Part shown: piece after piece, positions 26,630 through 36,154 of the stretch | How the letters are laid out: each line of letters opens with the position of its first letter | Numbering within the stretch: position 1 is the stretch's first letter | From: Ahrensia sp. R2A130 | GTDB lineage: Bacteria; Pseudomonadota; Alphaproteobacteria; Rhizobiales; Rhizobiaceae | Direction: 5' to 3' | Length of the DNA: 64,000 nt | Assembly (NCBI RefSeq): GCF_000179775.1 | Contig: NZ_AEEB01000003.1 | Coordinates: 558,001 to 622,000 of the forward strand | Notes under the pieces: generated by a model | Databases searched by the model: none | Told to the model about the DNA's origin: nothing | Seen by the model: the letters and a program-made list of their open reading frames with translations, nothing else | Position numbers and translations under genes: made by a program

Positions 26630-27763
26630 ATGAGCCAGTCACTTGCTATCGTTCACTGCTTCCGATCTCCCGTCGGTGGCATTTTCCGCCATGTCCGCGA
26701 CCTCATCGCTGAACAGAAAGCGGCGGGCCATCGGGTTGGCGTCATTTGTGATGACAACACCGGCGGTGAGTTCGAAGAAAAGATGATGGCGCAGTTGGAG
26801 TCCGATCTCGATCTCGGTCTACATCGCGTCACCATGGATCGCGCTATTTCACCATCCGATCTCAAGGTGATGTTTCAGCTTACCCGTCTGTTGCGGTCGA
26901 TGGATCTCGATATTCTGCACTCCCACGGCGCAAAGGGCGGGGCGTATGCACGGCTCATCGGTTCCGTTTTGGGTTGGCGTAGCCGTAAGCCTGCGCGGCT
27001 TTATTGCCCGCATGGTGGCTCAGTGCATTACGACACCAAAACGATGTCGGGCCGTGTTTACGGCACGTTGGAACGGCTGCTGGAGCGCTTCACAGATCGC
27101 CTCGTCTTCGTTTGTGAATACGAACAGGACGGCTATCTCGCAAAGGTTCCAAACCTTACCACCTCCTACTCCATCGTCCGCAACGGCATAACCGAACCGG
27201 AATTCGAGCACATAAAACCCGCTGAAGATGCGAGCGACCTTCTCTATATCGGCATGATGCGCGATCTGAAGGGCGTGGACGTTTTTCTCGATGCACTACC
27301 CATCGTGGCCGAGCGACTGAATAAGAAGATCACCGCAACACTGGTCGGTGATGGTCCGGATCTTGAGCGCTATAAACAGGTGGCAGCAGGCTTGGCTCCG
27401 CAAGTGGAAACCCGTTTCTTCGACCCAATGCCTGCACGCGTTGCTTTCCCGCTTGGCAAAACGCTGGTTGTTCCATCCCGTGCGGAAAGCATGCCTTACA
27501 TCGTACTGGAAGCGCTGGCCGCTCAAATTCCGCTGTTGGCCACCCGCGTTGGCGGCATTCCGGAAATTCTGACGCCATTTGACGGGCATCTCATTCCCGC
27601 AGGCGATCCGCAGGAAATGGCAAAGACCATGATCCGCCACTTGGAAGGTAGCCTGAAACTGCCCGACCCTGAAGAACTGGCGCAACTGGTTCACGACCGG
27701 CACAGCTCCAGCGTTATGGCTGCCGACGTAATGAAAGCCTACGAAGCCGCGATGGACAGCTGA
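26630..27763 (+). CDS. glycosyltransferase family 4
   Basis: 377 residues. Two Rossmann halves: N-terminal LAIVHCFRSPVGGIFRHVRDL with VGVICDDNTGG, and C-terminal LLYIGMMRDLKGVDVFLDALP with VGDGPDLERYKQVAAGL and the retaining GT4 signature near LVVPSRAESMPYIVLEALAAQIPLLATRVGGIPEIL (E-x7-E). Transfers a sugar from a nucleotide donor to the lipid-linked chain. Starts 9 bp after the export lipoprotein; sugar specificity cannot be deduced. Confidence 0.9.
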   Translation: MSQSLAIVHCFRSPVGGIFRHVRDLIAEQKAAGHRVGVICDDNTGGEFEEKMMAQLESDLDLGLHRVTMDRAISPSDLKVMFQLTRLLRSMDLDILHSHGAKGGAYARLIGSVLGWRSRKPARLYCPHGGSVHYDTKTMSGRVYGTLERLLERFTDRLVFVCEYEQDGYLAKVPNLTTSYSIVRNGITEPEFEHIKPAEDASDLLYIGMMRDLKGVDVFLDALPIVAERLNKKITATLVGDGPDLERYKQVAAGLAPQVETRFFDPMPARVAFPLGKTLVVPSRAESMPYIVLEALAAQIPLLATRVGGIPEILTPFDGHLIPAGDPQEMAKTMIRHLEGSLKLPDPEELAQLVHDRHSSSVMAADVMKAYEAAMDS

Positions 27764-27904
27764 TTAACCCTATTCGCCATACAACGCACTAATCGCATCA
27801 AACGGGCGTGTGTGTACGACTGGTGAAACCTTTCGGAAATATGGACGTCGTAAGTTCAATCAAGCGCAAATTGCGCAGATTAACTCCGGGATGGGCAGTT
27901 CCAC

Positions 27905-29455
27905 ATGAACGACATACTTGCAGAAGATCACGATCCAAAGGCCACGTTCAGTCGAGCGAACATGATGGCGCAAGAAGGAGGTTCTGCGCCGCGCAATTCA
28001 GCAAAGCTGTCGCACCGCGCCGAACAGGTTGCAGCGCAGTTTGCCCAGAATTCCGTATCGCCTTTTGCGGTCGCCGCGTGGATACGCCTTATTGATGTGC
28101 TGATGATCTCAGCTATCGGTCTCGCGATCACATTCGTTTATGTCGTGCCAATCGACGGTTTCCGCTGGAACTACGCCGTCACCGTCGTGCTGTTGGGCTT
28201 GCTCACCGTCACCGGTCTTCAAGCCGTTGATTGCTACCAAGTCGCATCACTACGGACACATATGCGCCAGTTCGGGCGCTTCTTCATGGTGTGGACTGCA
28301 GTCTTTGCCATGTTCACGCTCTCTGCCTTCTTCATGCGCATGTCTTTGGACTTTTCCCGCGTCTGGTTCGGGTCGATGTATCTGGCAGGTTTCGGCTGGT
28401 TCATCCTGTCCCGTCTTGTCGTATCCAACGTCATTCGCCGCTGGACACGCGATGGTCGCCTTGAACGCCGCGCTGTCATCGTTGGTGGTGGTGAGAACGC
28501 TGGCGATCTGATTTCCAGCCTTGAAGCGCAGCCCCATAATGACATCCGCATCTGCGGTATCTTTGATGATCGCAACAGCGACCGCTCGCCACCGATGGTC
28601 GCTGGCTATCCCAAGCTGGGAACGATTTCCGAACTGGTTGAATTTGGTCGCCGCGCCCGCATCGACATGCTCATCGTATCACTTCCCATCACTGCGGAAA
28701 GCCGCGTGCTGGCCATGCTGAAACAGCTTTGGGTGCTACCGGTGGACATCCGTCTGTCGGCCCACACCAACAAGCTGCGCTTCCGCCCCCGTGCCTATAG
28801 CTATGTGGGTTCAGTGCCGTTTCTCGACGTGTTCGATAAGCCAATTGCCGACTGGGATTCGGTGATGAAGCGCACGTTCGACATTGTATTCTCGATATTC
28901 GGATTGATCGCCCTGTCGCCCGTCATGCTGGTGACGGCTATCGCCATCAAGGCGAACTCCAAAGGCCCGGTGATCTTCCGACAGAAGCGTTTTGGCTTCA
29001 ACAACGAGGTCATCGACGTTCTGAAATTTCGCTCGATGTATGTCGATCAGGCTGATGTCGCTGCCAAAAAGGTCGTTACCAAAAACGATCCACGCGTCAC
29101 CAGCGTTGGTCGGTTCATCCGCAAATCGTCCATCGACGAACTGCCGCAACTCGTTAACGTGCTGCGCGGCGAGCTATCCCTTGTCGGCCCCCGCCCCCAC
29201 GCGGTGAATGCCCACACGGAAAACAAACTCTGGGACGAAGTGGTTGACGGCTATTTCGGTCGTCACAAGGTGAAGCCGGGCGTTACCGGTTGGGCGCAGG
29301 TGAATGGCTGGCGCGGTGAGGTCGATAATCCCGAAAAAATCCAGAAACGTGTGGAGCACGATCTCTATTACATTGAGAACTGGTCCGTGCTCTTCGACCT
29401 CTACATCTGCATCATCACGCCGATCAAACTTCTGAACACCGAGAATGCATATTGA
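27905..29455 (+). CDS. polyprenyl-phosphate sugar-1-phosphate transferase (WcaJ/HfsE/ExoY type)
   Basis: 516 residues. N-terminal four or five helices (AWIRLIDVLMISAIGLAITFV onwards), a central Rossmann-like part with AVIVGGGENAGDLI, then the bacterial sugar transferase domain from about 320: helix KRTFDIVFSIFGLIALSPVM, VIDVLKFRSMYVDQ, the Asp-Glu of SSIDELPQLVNVLRGELSLVGPRPH, KVKPGVTGWAQVNGWRGE and LYICIITPIKLL. Starts chain synthesis by loading the first sugar-1-phosphate onto undecaprenyl phosphate. Intergenic gap of 141 bp before it and a 4-bp overlap with the next gene. Confidence 0.92.
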   Translation: MNDILAEDHDPKATFSRANMMAQEGGSAPRNSAKLSHRAEQVAAQFAQNSVSPFAVAAWIRLIDVLMISAIGLAITFVYVVPIDGFRWNYAVTVVLLGLLTVTGLQAVDCYQVASLRTHMRQFGRFFMVWTAVFAMFTLSAFFMRMSLDFSRVWFGSMYLAGFGWFILSRLVVSNVIRRWTRDGRLERRAVIVGGGENAGDLISSLEAQPHNDIRICGIFDDRNSDRSPPMVAGYPKLGTISELVEFGRRARIDMLIVSLPITAESRVLAMLKQLWVLPVDIRLSAHTNKLRFRPRAYSYVGSVPFLDVFDKPIADWDSVMKRTFDIVFSIFGLIALSPVMLVTAIAIKANSKGPVIFRQKRFGFNNEVIDVLKFRSMYVDQADVAAKKVVTKNDPRVTSVGRFIRKSSIDELPQLVNVLRGELSLVGPRPHAVNAHTENKLWDEVVDGYFGRHKVKPGVTGWAQVNGWRGEVDNPEKIQKRVEHDLYYIENWSVLFDLYICIITPIKLLNTENAY

Positions 29456-30729
29456 GCGCCACGGCTACCCCTTACGCGAGCGCTGACGGGTATAGCGCAG
29501 CGGGCAGGCCCGCCGTTAACACTGCCCCTCCCCGCACGCGTGATCCGATACTCTCGCGCCTCGATACATTTGCCATCGGACTGGCCGCCCTTCTGGGCGG
29601 CTTTGTCATTCGTGAACCTGCGCCTTACGAACTGTTCCTACTGCTGTTGATGGCACTTTATGTGCTGGCAGGCATGACCTTCGGTCGTCTGGCGGTCGCG
29701 CTGGCTGGTGTTTGGGTGTTCTTCAATTTCGGCGGTCTGCTGTCCATGTTCACCATGGGCGACTGGAAAGGCATTCCTCTTTACCTCGCCGTATCGCTGT
29801 TTCTTGGCCTAACGTCGGTGTTCTGGTGCGCGGTGATCCACAACGATTCCGGCCGTCTGCGTCCGCTGATGCGTGGATATGTTCTGGGAGCGGTGATCTC
29901 TTCATTTTTAGGTGTGGCAGGCTATTTCGGCGCATTTCCAGGTGCGGAACTTTTCACGCTCTACGATCGCGCCAAAGGAGCTTTTCAGGACCCTAATGTC
30001 TTTGGCCCGTTCCTCGTTTTGCCGACGCTTTACCTTCTCTACGGCCTACTGTTTCGTTCCATTTCGCTGGCACCGGTCCGCGCCGCATTGCTGCTGGTCC
30101 TGCTTGCAGGCCTGTTCTTGTCATTCTCCCGTGCCGCATGGGGCCTGACCGTTTTCTCAAGTGCTGCGTTTTTCGTCGTATTGCTGATGACAGCACCTGA
30201 CCCACGAACCAAAGTGCGCCTTGTTGTTCTTGGTGCTCTTGGTCTGGCGTCCGTCATTCTACTTTTGGTCGTCGCACTGCAATTCGATACGGTCTCGGAC
30301 ATGTTTTCCCAACGTGCGAAGGTCGTGCAGGACTATGACGGCGTGCGTTTGGGGCGCTTTGCCCGCCACGCCATCGGTTTCGAATGGGCATTGGTCAATC
30401 CGCTGGGCATCGGTCCGCTCGAATTCGGTCTCCTCCTCGGCGAAGACACCCACAACATCTACGTCAAATCGCTGATGGCCTATGGCTGGCTTGGGTTCAT
30501 AGCGTGGATGTTCATGACGCTCATCACCATCGTTGGTGGCGCTGCCCTGCTCGGTCGACGCCGCCCGTGGCAGCCCTATTTGCAAGCCGCATGGTGCGTG
30601 TTCCTCGGACACATTTTCGTCGGCTGGGTCATCGACCTAGACCACTGGCGCCACGTGTATCTGCTCATCGGCATCATCTGGGGCTGCATGGCGCTGGAGC
30701 GGAAATATCTCGCAGAAGGCACGCTATAA
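29452..30729 (+). CDS. Wzy/O-antigen ligase-like membrane protein
   Basis: 425 residues, start is TTG at 29452 overlapping the previous stop by 4 bp. Twelve or so helices; the periplasmic loop with GVRLGRFARHAIGFEWALVNPLGIGPLEFG and DTHNIYVKSLMAYGWLGFIAWM is the O-antigen ligase/polymerase signature (the H-N-x-Y-V-K strand). Polymerises repeat units or ligates the polymer. No Wzx flippase is in the window, so repeat units must be flipped by a protein coded elsewhere. Last gene of the locus. Confidence 0.85.
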   Translation: MSATATPYASADGYSAAGRPAVNTAPPRTRDPILSRLDTFAIGLAALLGGFVIREPAPYELFLLLLMALYVLAGMTFGRLAVALAGVWVFFNFGGLLSMFTMGDWKGIPLYLAVSLFLGLTSVFWCAVIHNDSGRLRPLMRGYVLGAVISSFLGVAGYFGAFPGAELFTLYDRAKGAFQDPNVFGPFLVLPTLYLLYGLLFRSISLAPVRAALLLVLLAGLFLSFSRAAWGLTVFSSAAFFVVLLMTAPDPRTKVRLVVLGALGLASVILLLVVALQFDTVSDMFSQRAKVVQDYDGVRLGRFARHAIGFEWALVNPLGIGPLEFGLLLGEDTHNIYVKSLMAYGWLGFIAWMFMTLITIVGGAALLGRRRPWQPYLQAAWCVFLGHIFVGWVIDLDHWRHVYLLIGIIWGCMALERKYLAEGTL

Positions 30730-30938
30730 TTCGGGAAAATTCGCGTTACTTTTCGAAAATATCACCGCAATTCCCGAAACTCCAAGCGAATTTGGAAATC
30801 CCTAAGCCCTCTATCATCTAGAGCCTAAAAGTAGTCCGAGGCAAAGGATACGAACCCCGCCGTCGCACAGCGATGCGAAAAAAGAATCGTAGGTTCGCTC
30901 GGTATGTGTTCGGAAACTCAGTCATCCACCGAGCAAAA

Positions 30939-31015
30939 TGGTCGGAGTAGCAGGATTCGAACCTACGACCCCTCGCCCCCCAGGCGAGTGCGCTACCGGA
31001 CTGCGCCATACTCCG
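30939..31015 (-). tRNA. tRNA-Pro (anticodon GGG)
   Basis: Reverse strand, 77 bases including encoded CCA. Acceptor CGGAGTA (31015-31009) pairs with TACTCCG (30949-30943), discriminator A. D stem GCGC/GCGC with loop AGTCCGGTA, anticodon stem CTCGC/GCGAG around the loop CTGGGGG (anticodon GGG after T33), variable GGGTC, T stem GTAGG/CCTGC around TTCGAAT. All arms fold without mismatch except the expected wobble. Confidence 0.95.
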
Positions 31016-31061
31016 ACTGTCGCGGTTCCTACGCAACGCGCAGCATCAAATCAAGCCGGAT

Positions 31062-31508
31062 TTAACGCACCTGATCCAGTAGGCGCTTGCATTCCAGCAG
31101 TTCTGAAAGCGCGCCCTGCAGGCTCTCCCGCATTCCTGATGCAGAAGCACCGGCTCCGGTTTCGCCACGGGTAATTTCCGAGATGGAAACAGCAGACTTT
31201 TGCGGAGTATCAGTGGCAAGCGCAAAGCCCCCCTCTGGTGCAGAGATGACCGCACGGCTGCCTTGTTCCTTCAAAATACGCTGCACACCTTTGATGGTGT
31301 AACCTTGCGCATAGAGCAGAAAACGAATGCCCTTGAGCAGCGACACATCTTCCGGGCGATAGTAGCGACGACCACCGCCGCGCTTCATCGGCTTCACCTG
31401 TTTGAAGCGCGTCTCCCAAAAACGAAGCACGTGTTGCGGAAGATCGAGATCTTCTGCGACTTCGGAGATAGTTTTGAACGCATCGGGGCTTTTAGCCTGA
31501 TCAGCCAT
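31062..31508 (-). CDS. MerR-family transcriptional regulator (alphaproteobacterial ihfA-adjacent type)
   Basis: 148 residues. HTH with [30 protein letters not shown], the R-x-Y-Y-R-P-E-D wing ([23 protein letters not shown]) and coiled dimer helix [13 protein letters not shown]. The tail from about residue 90 is polar and of low complexity. Proteins like this follow ihfA in most Rhizobiales; target genes are not known. Sits 78 bp after ihfA on the same strand, so probably co-transcribed. Confidence 0.88.
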   Translation of the reverse strand: MADQAKSPDAFKTISEVAEDLDLPQHVLRFWETRFKQVKPMKRGGGRRYYRPEDVSLLKGIRFLLYAQGYTIKGVQRILKEQGSRAVISAPEGGFALATDTPQKSAVSISEITRGETGAGASASGMRESLQGALSELLECKRLLDQVR

Positions 31509-31585
31509 GGCAGGTGCATCCGGTTCGATTCGGTCCCCGCTTAGACTAGAACCTCATAGGCGCGACGCAAGTGCCGCGCTCACCG

Positions 31586-31906
31586 TCACTTTTTGCCGTC
31601 AGAACGTGCCTTGTGATCATCAAGAACGCGGGATTTCAGAATGTTGGACGGCTTGAACACCATGACGCGGCGGCTGGTGATAGGCACCTCTTCACCGGTT
31701 TTGGGGTTACGGCCGACGCGTTCATTCTTTGAGCGAACCGCAAACGTGCCGAAAGATGACAGTTTGATGGATTCGCCATCAACTGCTGCCTGGCAGATTT
31801 CTTCAAGAACGGCCTCAACCAATTTAGATGATTCCAGACGTGAAAGTCCGACTTTGCGGTAAACCGCCTCAGCCAAATCTGCTCGCGTGAGTGTTTTTTC
31901 CGACAT
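31586..31906 (-). CDS. ihfA: integration host factor subunit alpha
   Basis: 106 residues from the ATG at 31906; a TTG at 31996 would add 30 unlikely residues. Bends DNA as a heterodimer with IhfB. The HU/IHF pattern is plain: [52 protein letters not shown] and the DNA-intercalating proline in GRNPKTGE, then [14 protein letters not shown]. Same strand as fabH, 160 bp downstream of it. Confidence 0.93.
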   Translation of the reverse strand: MSEKTLTRADLAEAVYRKVGLSRLESSKLVEAVLEEICQAAVDGESIKLSSFGTFAVRSKNERVGRNPKTGEEVPITSRRVMVFKPSNILKSRVLDDHKARSDGKK

Positions 31907-32065
31907 TGCTAATTCAAGCTCCCGGTGAGAGCGCTGTGCCGGCGCCCCTCTCGTACATTCCAAGTATAAGTTAGTGGTGACGGTCGAAAGCGTCAATCCA
32001 GCTTTACACTTTCGCAGGAGCCAGCGTCAAAAAGCCCGATAGAATTTTTCTATTGGGCGCGAGAC

Positions 32066-33037
32066 CTACCAGCGAACCAGCACCGCACCCCATGTGAACC
32101 CGCCGCCCATGGCTTCAAGCAACACCAGATCGCCCTTTTTTAAGCGCCCGTCGCGCACGGCAACGTCGATGGCTTGGGGAATCGACGCTGCTGACGTGTT
32201 GCCGTGTTCGGCCACCGTCATCACAACCTTTTCAGGCGCGATATTCAACTTCTTGGCGGAGGCATCAATGATGCGTTTATTGGCCTGGTGCGGGATGAAC
32301 CAGTCGATGTCATCAGCGTTCAGTCCGGTAGCAGAGAAAGCATCTTCGATCACATCTGTGATCATTGCCACGGCATGTTTGAATACATCGCGGCCCTGCA
32401 TCCGCAGATGCCCCACGGTGCCGGTAGTCGAAGGTCCACCATCCACGAAGAGCTTGTCCTTATGAGAGCCGTCCGAACGCAAGTGGCTGGTCAGGATGCC
32501 GCGATCATTAGACATGCCAACGCCATCGCCGCGTTCCACCACCACGGCCCCTGCCCCATCACCAAACAAGACGCATGTGGTGCGGTCTTCCCAGTCGAGA
32601 ATGCGAGAAAAGGTTTCCGAGCCGATCACCAAAACCCGCTTTGCTTGTCCAGCCTGAATGAAGGCGTCGGCAGTTGTGAGCGCATAGACGAAGCCCGAAC
32701 AAACGGCCTGCATGTCGAAGGCCGCGCCGTGCGTCATGCCAAGGCGGTTCTGAATTTCGACAGCTGATGCGGGGAATGTGTTGTTGGGCGTCGAAGTCGC
32801 CAAAATAATGAGATCGATATCGTCCGGCGTCAGATCGGCATCTTTCAAGGCAGCGCGGGCTGCATTTTCGCCAAGAGACGCCGTCGTCTCATCGTCTTCA
32901 GCAATCCAGCGCTGCTCGATGCCAGTGCGCTGGCGAATCCATTCGTCAGACGTTTCAACGCGCTTTTCGAGTTCCGCGTTGGTGACGACGTTACGGGGTT
33001 TGGCAGCGCCTGAACCGACGATAATGGAGCGGATCAT
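32066..33037 (-). CDS. fabH: 3-oxoacyl-[ACP] synthase III
   Basis: 323 residues. Starts fatty-acid chains by condensing acetyl-CoA with malonyl-ACP in the cytoplasm. The catalytic triad is intact: Cys113 in [11 protein letters not shown], His in [14 protein letters not shown] and Asn in [11 protein letters not shown]. The end [15 protein letters not shown] is typical. ATG overlaps the plsX stop by 4 bp, so translation is coupled. Confidence 0.96.
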   Translation of the reverse strand: MIRSIIVGSGAAKPRNVVTNAELEKRVETSDEWIRQRTGIEQRWIAEDDETTASLGENAARAALKDADLTPDDIDLIILATSTPNNTFPASAVEIQNRLGMTHGAAFDMQAVCSGFVYALTTADAFIQAGQAKRVLVIGSETFSRILDWEDRTTCVLFGDGAGAVVVERGDGVGMSNDRGILTSHLRSDGSHKDKLFVDGGPSTTGTVGHLRMQGRDVFKHAVAMITDVIEDAFSATGLNADDIDWFIPHQANKRIIDASAKKLNIAPEKVVMTVAEHGNTSAASIPQAIDVAVRDGRLKKGDLVLLEAMGGGFTWGAVLVRW

Positions 33038-34206
33038 GTTTTTTCTCCTGCGTCTGCTTCACCCGGCTGCTGTAGCGTTTCCGCTTTAGGCTCAATTACC
33101 GTGACCGGCTGTTCAGCGACACCTTCGGCGGTTTCTGGCGTTTCTGCTTCTTGCATCTCAGTGTCCGGCTGCTCTTCACCAAAACGGGCACGTTCGAGAT
33201 CATCGGCAATTTTCGCCTGCAAATCATTGCGCACCATATTGTGCCCCACATCAATGGCACTGGCGATGCCTATACCGTCCGTACCACCGTGGCTTTTGAT
33301 GACGATACCATTGAGGCCCAAAAACACTGCACCGTTGACCTTCCGCGGGTCCATCTTCTGGCGCAGATGTTCAAATGCACCTTTGGCAAGGATGTAGCCA
33401 AGTTTGGCCATCCACGTGCGGCTCATGGCGTCGCGTAGATATTGCCCGACTTGCTTTGCGGTGCCCTCCGCGCTTTTAAGCGCAATGTTGCCCGTAAAGC
33501 CTTCGGTTACGACGACATCGACGCCGCCCTTGCCGAGATCATCACCCTCGACGAAACCGGCATAGTGCATATTGCCCATATCGAGTTCACGAAGGCGGGC
33601 ACCGGCGGTGCGAATTTCTTCAAGGCCTTTGACCTCTTCAACACCGATATTCAGCAGACCAACGCGTGGACGCTCCATCGAAAACAAAGCCCGCGCCATG
33701 GCAGAGCCCATGAGCGCGTAGTCAACCAGCGTATCAGCCTCGGCACCAATGGTTGCACCAACGTCAAGCACGATGCTCTCGCCCTGCTGGTTGGGCCAAA
33801 CTGCCGCCAGCGCAGGCCGCTCGATCCCGTCCATCATGCGCAGGCAGAATTTCGACATCGCCATCAACGCACCGGTGTTGCCGGCGGAAACCATCACATC
33901 GGCTTCCCCAGCTTTCACGGCTTCCAAACCCATCCACATGCCGGACTTCTTGCGGCCCTGCCGCAACGCCTGACTAGGCTTCATGTCCATCGGCACGGAC
34001 ATTTCGCAAGGATGGAATGTGCTCTCTTCCTTCAGGCGCGGATACTTCTCCAGCACCGGCAGAACGCTTTCAGCTTCACCGAACAGCATGTAACGGATTT
34101 CAGGATAACGACGGCGCGAAAGCTCGGCACCTTCCAGCACAATTTCAGGCCCGTGGTCGCCGCCCATAACATCGAGGGCGACGCGAATGGTCTTGTTGGA
34201 TGTCAT
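33034..34206 (-). CDS. plsX: phosphate acyltransferase with an acidic C-terminal tail
   Basis: 390 residues. Makes acyl-phosphate from acyl-ACP for phospholipid synthesis at the membrane. Core signatures [56 protein letters not shown] and [20 protein letters not shown], ending about residue 345 ([10 protein letters not shown]). The last 45 residues are Glu/Pro-rich ([20 protein letters not shown]), a tail not needed for the fold and unusual in length. Follows DUF177 after about 110 bp; overlaps fabH by 4 bp. Confidence 0.94.
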   Translation of the reverse strand: MTSNKTIRVALDVMGGDHGPEIVLEGAELSRRRYPEIRYMLFGEAESVLPVLEKYPRLKEESTFHPCEMSVPMDMKPSQALRQGRKKSGMWMGLEAVKAGEADVMVSAGNTGALMAMSKFCLRMMDGIERPALAAVWPNQQGESIVLDVGATIGAEADTLVDYALMGSAMARALFSMERPRVGLLNIGVEEVKGLEEIRTAGARLRELDMGNMHYAGFVEGDDLGKGGVDVVVTEGFTGNIALKSAEGTAKQVGQYLRDAMSRTWMAKLGYILAKGAFEHLRQKMDPRKVNGAVFLGLNGIVIKSHGGTDGIGIASAIDVGHNMVRNDLQAKIADDLERARFGEEQPDTEMQEAETPETAEGVAEQPVTVIEPKAETLQQPGEADAGEKT

Positions 34207-34317
34207 GATGCTCCAGATCGTAGTTCAGGCGCGCCGGGCAGACGGGCAAAAGCGAGGTTCGCTTTCGCATATCGGTCCACCAAGGCCAATAGAAGGCTCA
34301 TATAAGACGTGGGTTGG

Positions 34318-34848
34318 TCATTTTTCTTTCAAAGCGGCCAATGCGGCAAAGGGAGAAGTTTCGCCAGTTTTAGCTTCTTCTTGGTCCAGTTCTGCACCTT
34401 CAATGCGGGCAAACGGGTCGATGCTCAACGCGAGAAACTCCAACCAGACCTCTGCCAAATCAATCGAATCTCCGGTGAACGGTTCCGGCGGATCATCGCC
34501 TTCCGGATCAAGAATGATCTCGCCATCGACGTCGAGCTTGGGTTTCAGCAGCACACTGCCTTCCGGCGCAAATACGGCATTGAACTCTTCATCAAGGTCT
34601 GCGGTCAGTGGATCACCAGACACAGCGCAGGCCTGAACGAGGTTACCCCGCACCTTGCCCTGCACCATCACACCGTCTTTTTTCCACGGCGTTACGGTTG
34701 CAAAGCCGTGGAAGCTTTTGACCTCGATCAGCCCCTGATCTTCGGCAATTGCGGCACGTTGGTCGTCATCGGCGGTGAAGTCCTCGACACGGCCACGGCT
34801 GGGAAGCGTGCGCACGTTCACCGGAACGGAAAATGGCAAATCGCTCAT
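34318..34848 (-). CDS. DUF177 (YceD-type) protein
   Basis: 176 residues from the ATG at 34848 (GGAGAG upstream), which overlaps the stop of the preceding gene as ATGA. The family segment is VQGKVRGNLVQACAVSGDPLTADLDEEFNAVFAP followed by the DPEGDDPPEPFTGDSIDLAEVWLEFLALSIDPFAR stretch, with Pro/Asp-rich linker. YceD-like proteins are linked to ribosomal 23S rRNA stability and are commonly next to plsX. Cytoplasmic; no catalytic residues are known. Confidence 0.85.
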   Translation of the reverse strand: MSDLPFSVPVNVRTLPSRGRVEDFTADDDQRAAIAEDQGLIEVKSFHGFATVTPWKKDGVMVQGKVRGNLVQACAVSGDPLTADLDEEFNAVFAPEGSVLLKPKLDVDGEIILDPEGDDPPEPFTGDSIDLAEVWLEFLALSIDPFARIEGAELDQEEAKTGETSPFAALAALKEK

Positions 34849-35408
34849 GCTGCTCTCTCCTGCTGTATCGGGGGCCAAGGGTCGGAACTGCCCAATATAT
34901 CGTCTTCATTCATCGCGGCCAGTTTCTCGACGCCCGCGAGCAAATATGCGGCCAACGCACGGTCAGCTTCACTTATTACGTCTTCATCCGGTCGCACGTT
35001 CCTGGCCACCATCGCTGCCATCTCCTGCAACGGATCATCAGCAGCAATTGCTTCTTCGATTGCCCCTGTGCGGCCGTAAAAAACGCGGGTCATCTTATTG
35101 ATGCGCTTGGGCACCGTCTGGTCGCCCACACCTGCCTCGCGAAGAGACGCATCAATGTCATCGATAAAGGCGTCAAAAACGCCCTGAGAAACAGAACGCA
35201 CTTTATCCGATCCATCCTTCAACCGGTGGTGCAGCAGGAAAAGATGCAACACCAGCGATTCGAAACGCCCGTCAAATGTGTCTGGAACGTCATATCTTGC
35301 GAAAAACAACGGATCTCGGGCGCGCGCCACAACCGCGCCATAAAGGCGGTCTGCATGGCGGGGCGGCGCTTTGTGCCTCGAAGCGAGGCCCATCAGGGCT
35401 TTGAACAT
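34845..35408 (-). CDS. ubiquinol-cytochrome c chaperone family protein
   Basis: 187 residues. CBP3-like pattern: LYGAVVARARDPLFFARYDVPDTFDGRFESLVLHLFLLHHRL, VFDAFIDDIDASLREAGVGDQTVPKRINKMTRVFYGRTGA. In mitochondria the relative (UQCC1/Cbp3) helps assemble the cytochrome bc1 complex; the bacterial role is presumed alike. C-terminal end is longer than the core and Ala-rich. Divergent from bamE across about 160 bp; first gene of the leftward DUF177-plsX-fabH-ihfA run. Confidence 0.85.
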   Translation of the reverse strand: MFKALMGLASRHKAPPRHADRLYGAVVARARDPLFFARYDVPDTFDGRFESLVLHLFLLHHRLKDGSDKVRSVSQGVFDAFIDDIDASLREAGVGDQTVPKRINKMTRVFYGRTGAIEEAIAADDPLQEMAAMVARNVRPDEDVISEADRALAAYLLAGVEKLAAMNEDDILGSSDPWPPIQQERAA

Positions 35409-35571
35409 GGCGGCAGGGTCCGTTAGAAGTATTTCAACTGCGCTACGCCAAACAGGTGGTATGCGCTTTGGTGTGATATAGGTCGCGCCGCGTACTATCT
35501 CAAAGGGTCGTTTTGTCGGCCCCTGTTTGAATCTGCCTAAACCTGTCTAAACCGGGCATTGAAGTGGGAAA

Positions 35572-36054
35572 ATGACCATGAAACGAAGCAAAACCGCAAG
35601 CGCTACACTGGTGCTGGCAACGCTGACCGTCAGTCTCGCCCTGACCGCCTGTAACCCTAGTCGGCAGGTCTACACCCACGGCTATCAGGTGAACGATCAA
35701 GCGCTGGCCCTCGTCCCTGAAGGCTCGTCCCGCGAACAGGTTCTGCTAACGCTGGGAACACCGTCCACGACACAGACCGAGCCTGACGGCACCGAGACAT
35801 TCTACTACATCTCGCAACGCAAGGAGCGCCCGGTGGCATTCCTTGCAGCGCAGGTCGTCGACCAGCGCGTGTTGGCTGTGAACATGGACCAGAATGATCA
35901 GGTGGAGCAGATCGCCAATTACGGCCTGAAAGACGGCAAAGTGTTCGACTTCATCGGTCGCGTCACACCAACCGGAGGCAAGGAACTGTCATTCGTCGGA
36001 CAGCTTCTGAACGCGGCAGGCTCTATCAACCCGGGCAACGTTCTCGGCCGCTAG
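35572..36054 (+). CDS. bamE: outer-membrane assembly lipoprotein BamE
   Basis: 160 residues (ATG at 35572 or 35578) with a lipobox LALTAC (Cys27). SmpA/OmlA fold: VNDQALALVPEGSSREQVLLTLGTPSTTQTEPDG (the V-x-x-x-x-G-T-P pattern), FYYISQRKERPVAFLAAQVVDQRVLAVNMDQNDQVEQI. Part of the BAM complex that inserts outer-membrane proteins. Divergent from the bc1 chaperone gene; stops before a bidirectional terminator. Confidence 0.93.
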   Translation: MTMKRSKTASATLVLATLTVSLALTACNPSRQVYTHGYQVNDQALALVPEGSSREQVLLTLGTPSTTQTEPDGTETFYYISQRKERPVAFLAAQVVDQRVLAVNMDQNDQVEQIANYGLKDGKVFDFIGRVTPTGGKELSFVGQLLNAAGSINPGNVLGR

Positions 36055-36076
36055 CGCTACTAAGCACAACAAAAAA

Positions 36077-36109
36077 GCCCGCGAACCAGAACGGTTCGCG
36101 GGCCTTTTT
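36077..36109. terminator. bidirectional Rho-independent terminator
   Basis: Eleven-base-pair hairpin GCCCGCGAACC (36077-36087) / GGTTCGCGGGC (36093-36103), loop AGAAC, with CTTTTT on the right and AAAAAA on the left, so it can end both bamE (rightward) and hppA (leftward) transcripts. Confidence 0.93.
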
Positions 36110-36154
36110 GTTTGTGAACTGCCCGACCTCAATGAGAGGCCGGGCTGACACAGG

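Noticed and set aside
30729-30778. TTCGGGAA / TTCCCGAA inverted repeat after the polysaccharide locus as a terminator
   Set aside because: Loop of 33 bases and no T-run; too weak.
30830-30900. GGGGTTCGTATCC-like stretch beside tRNA-Pro, looking like a second tRNA T-arm
   Set aside because: No acceptor, D or anticodon arm can be formed around it; probably chance or a decayed fragment too short to call.
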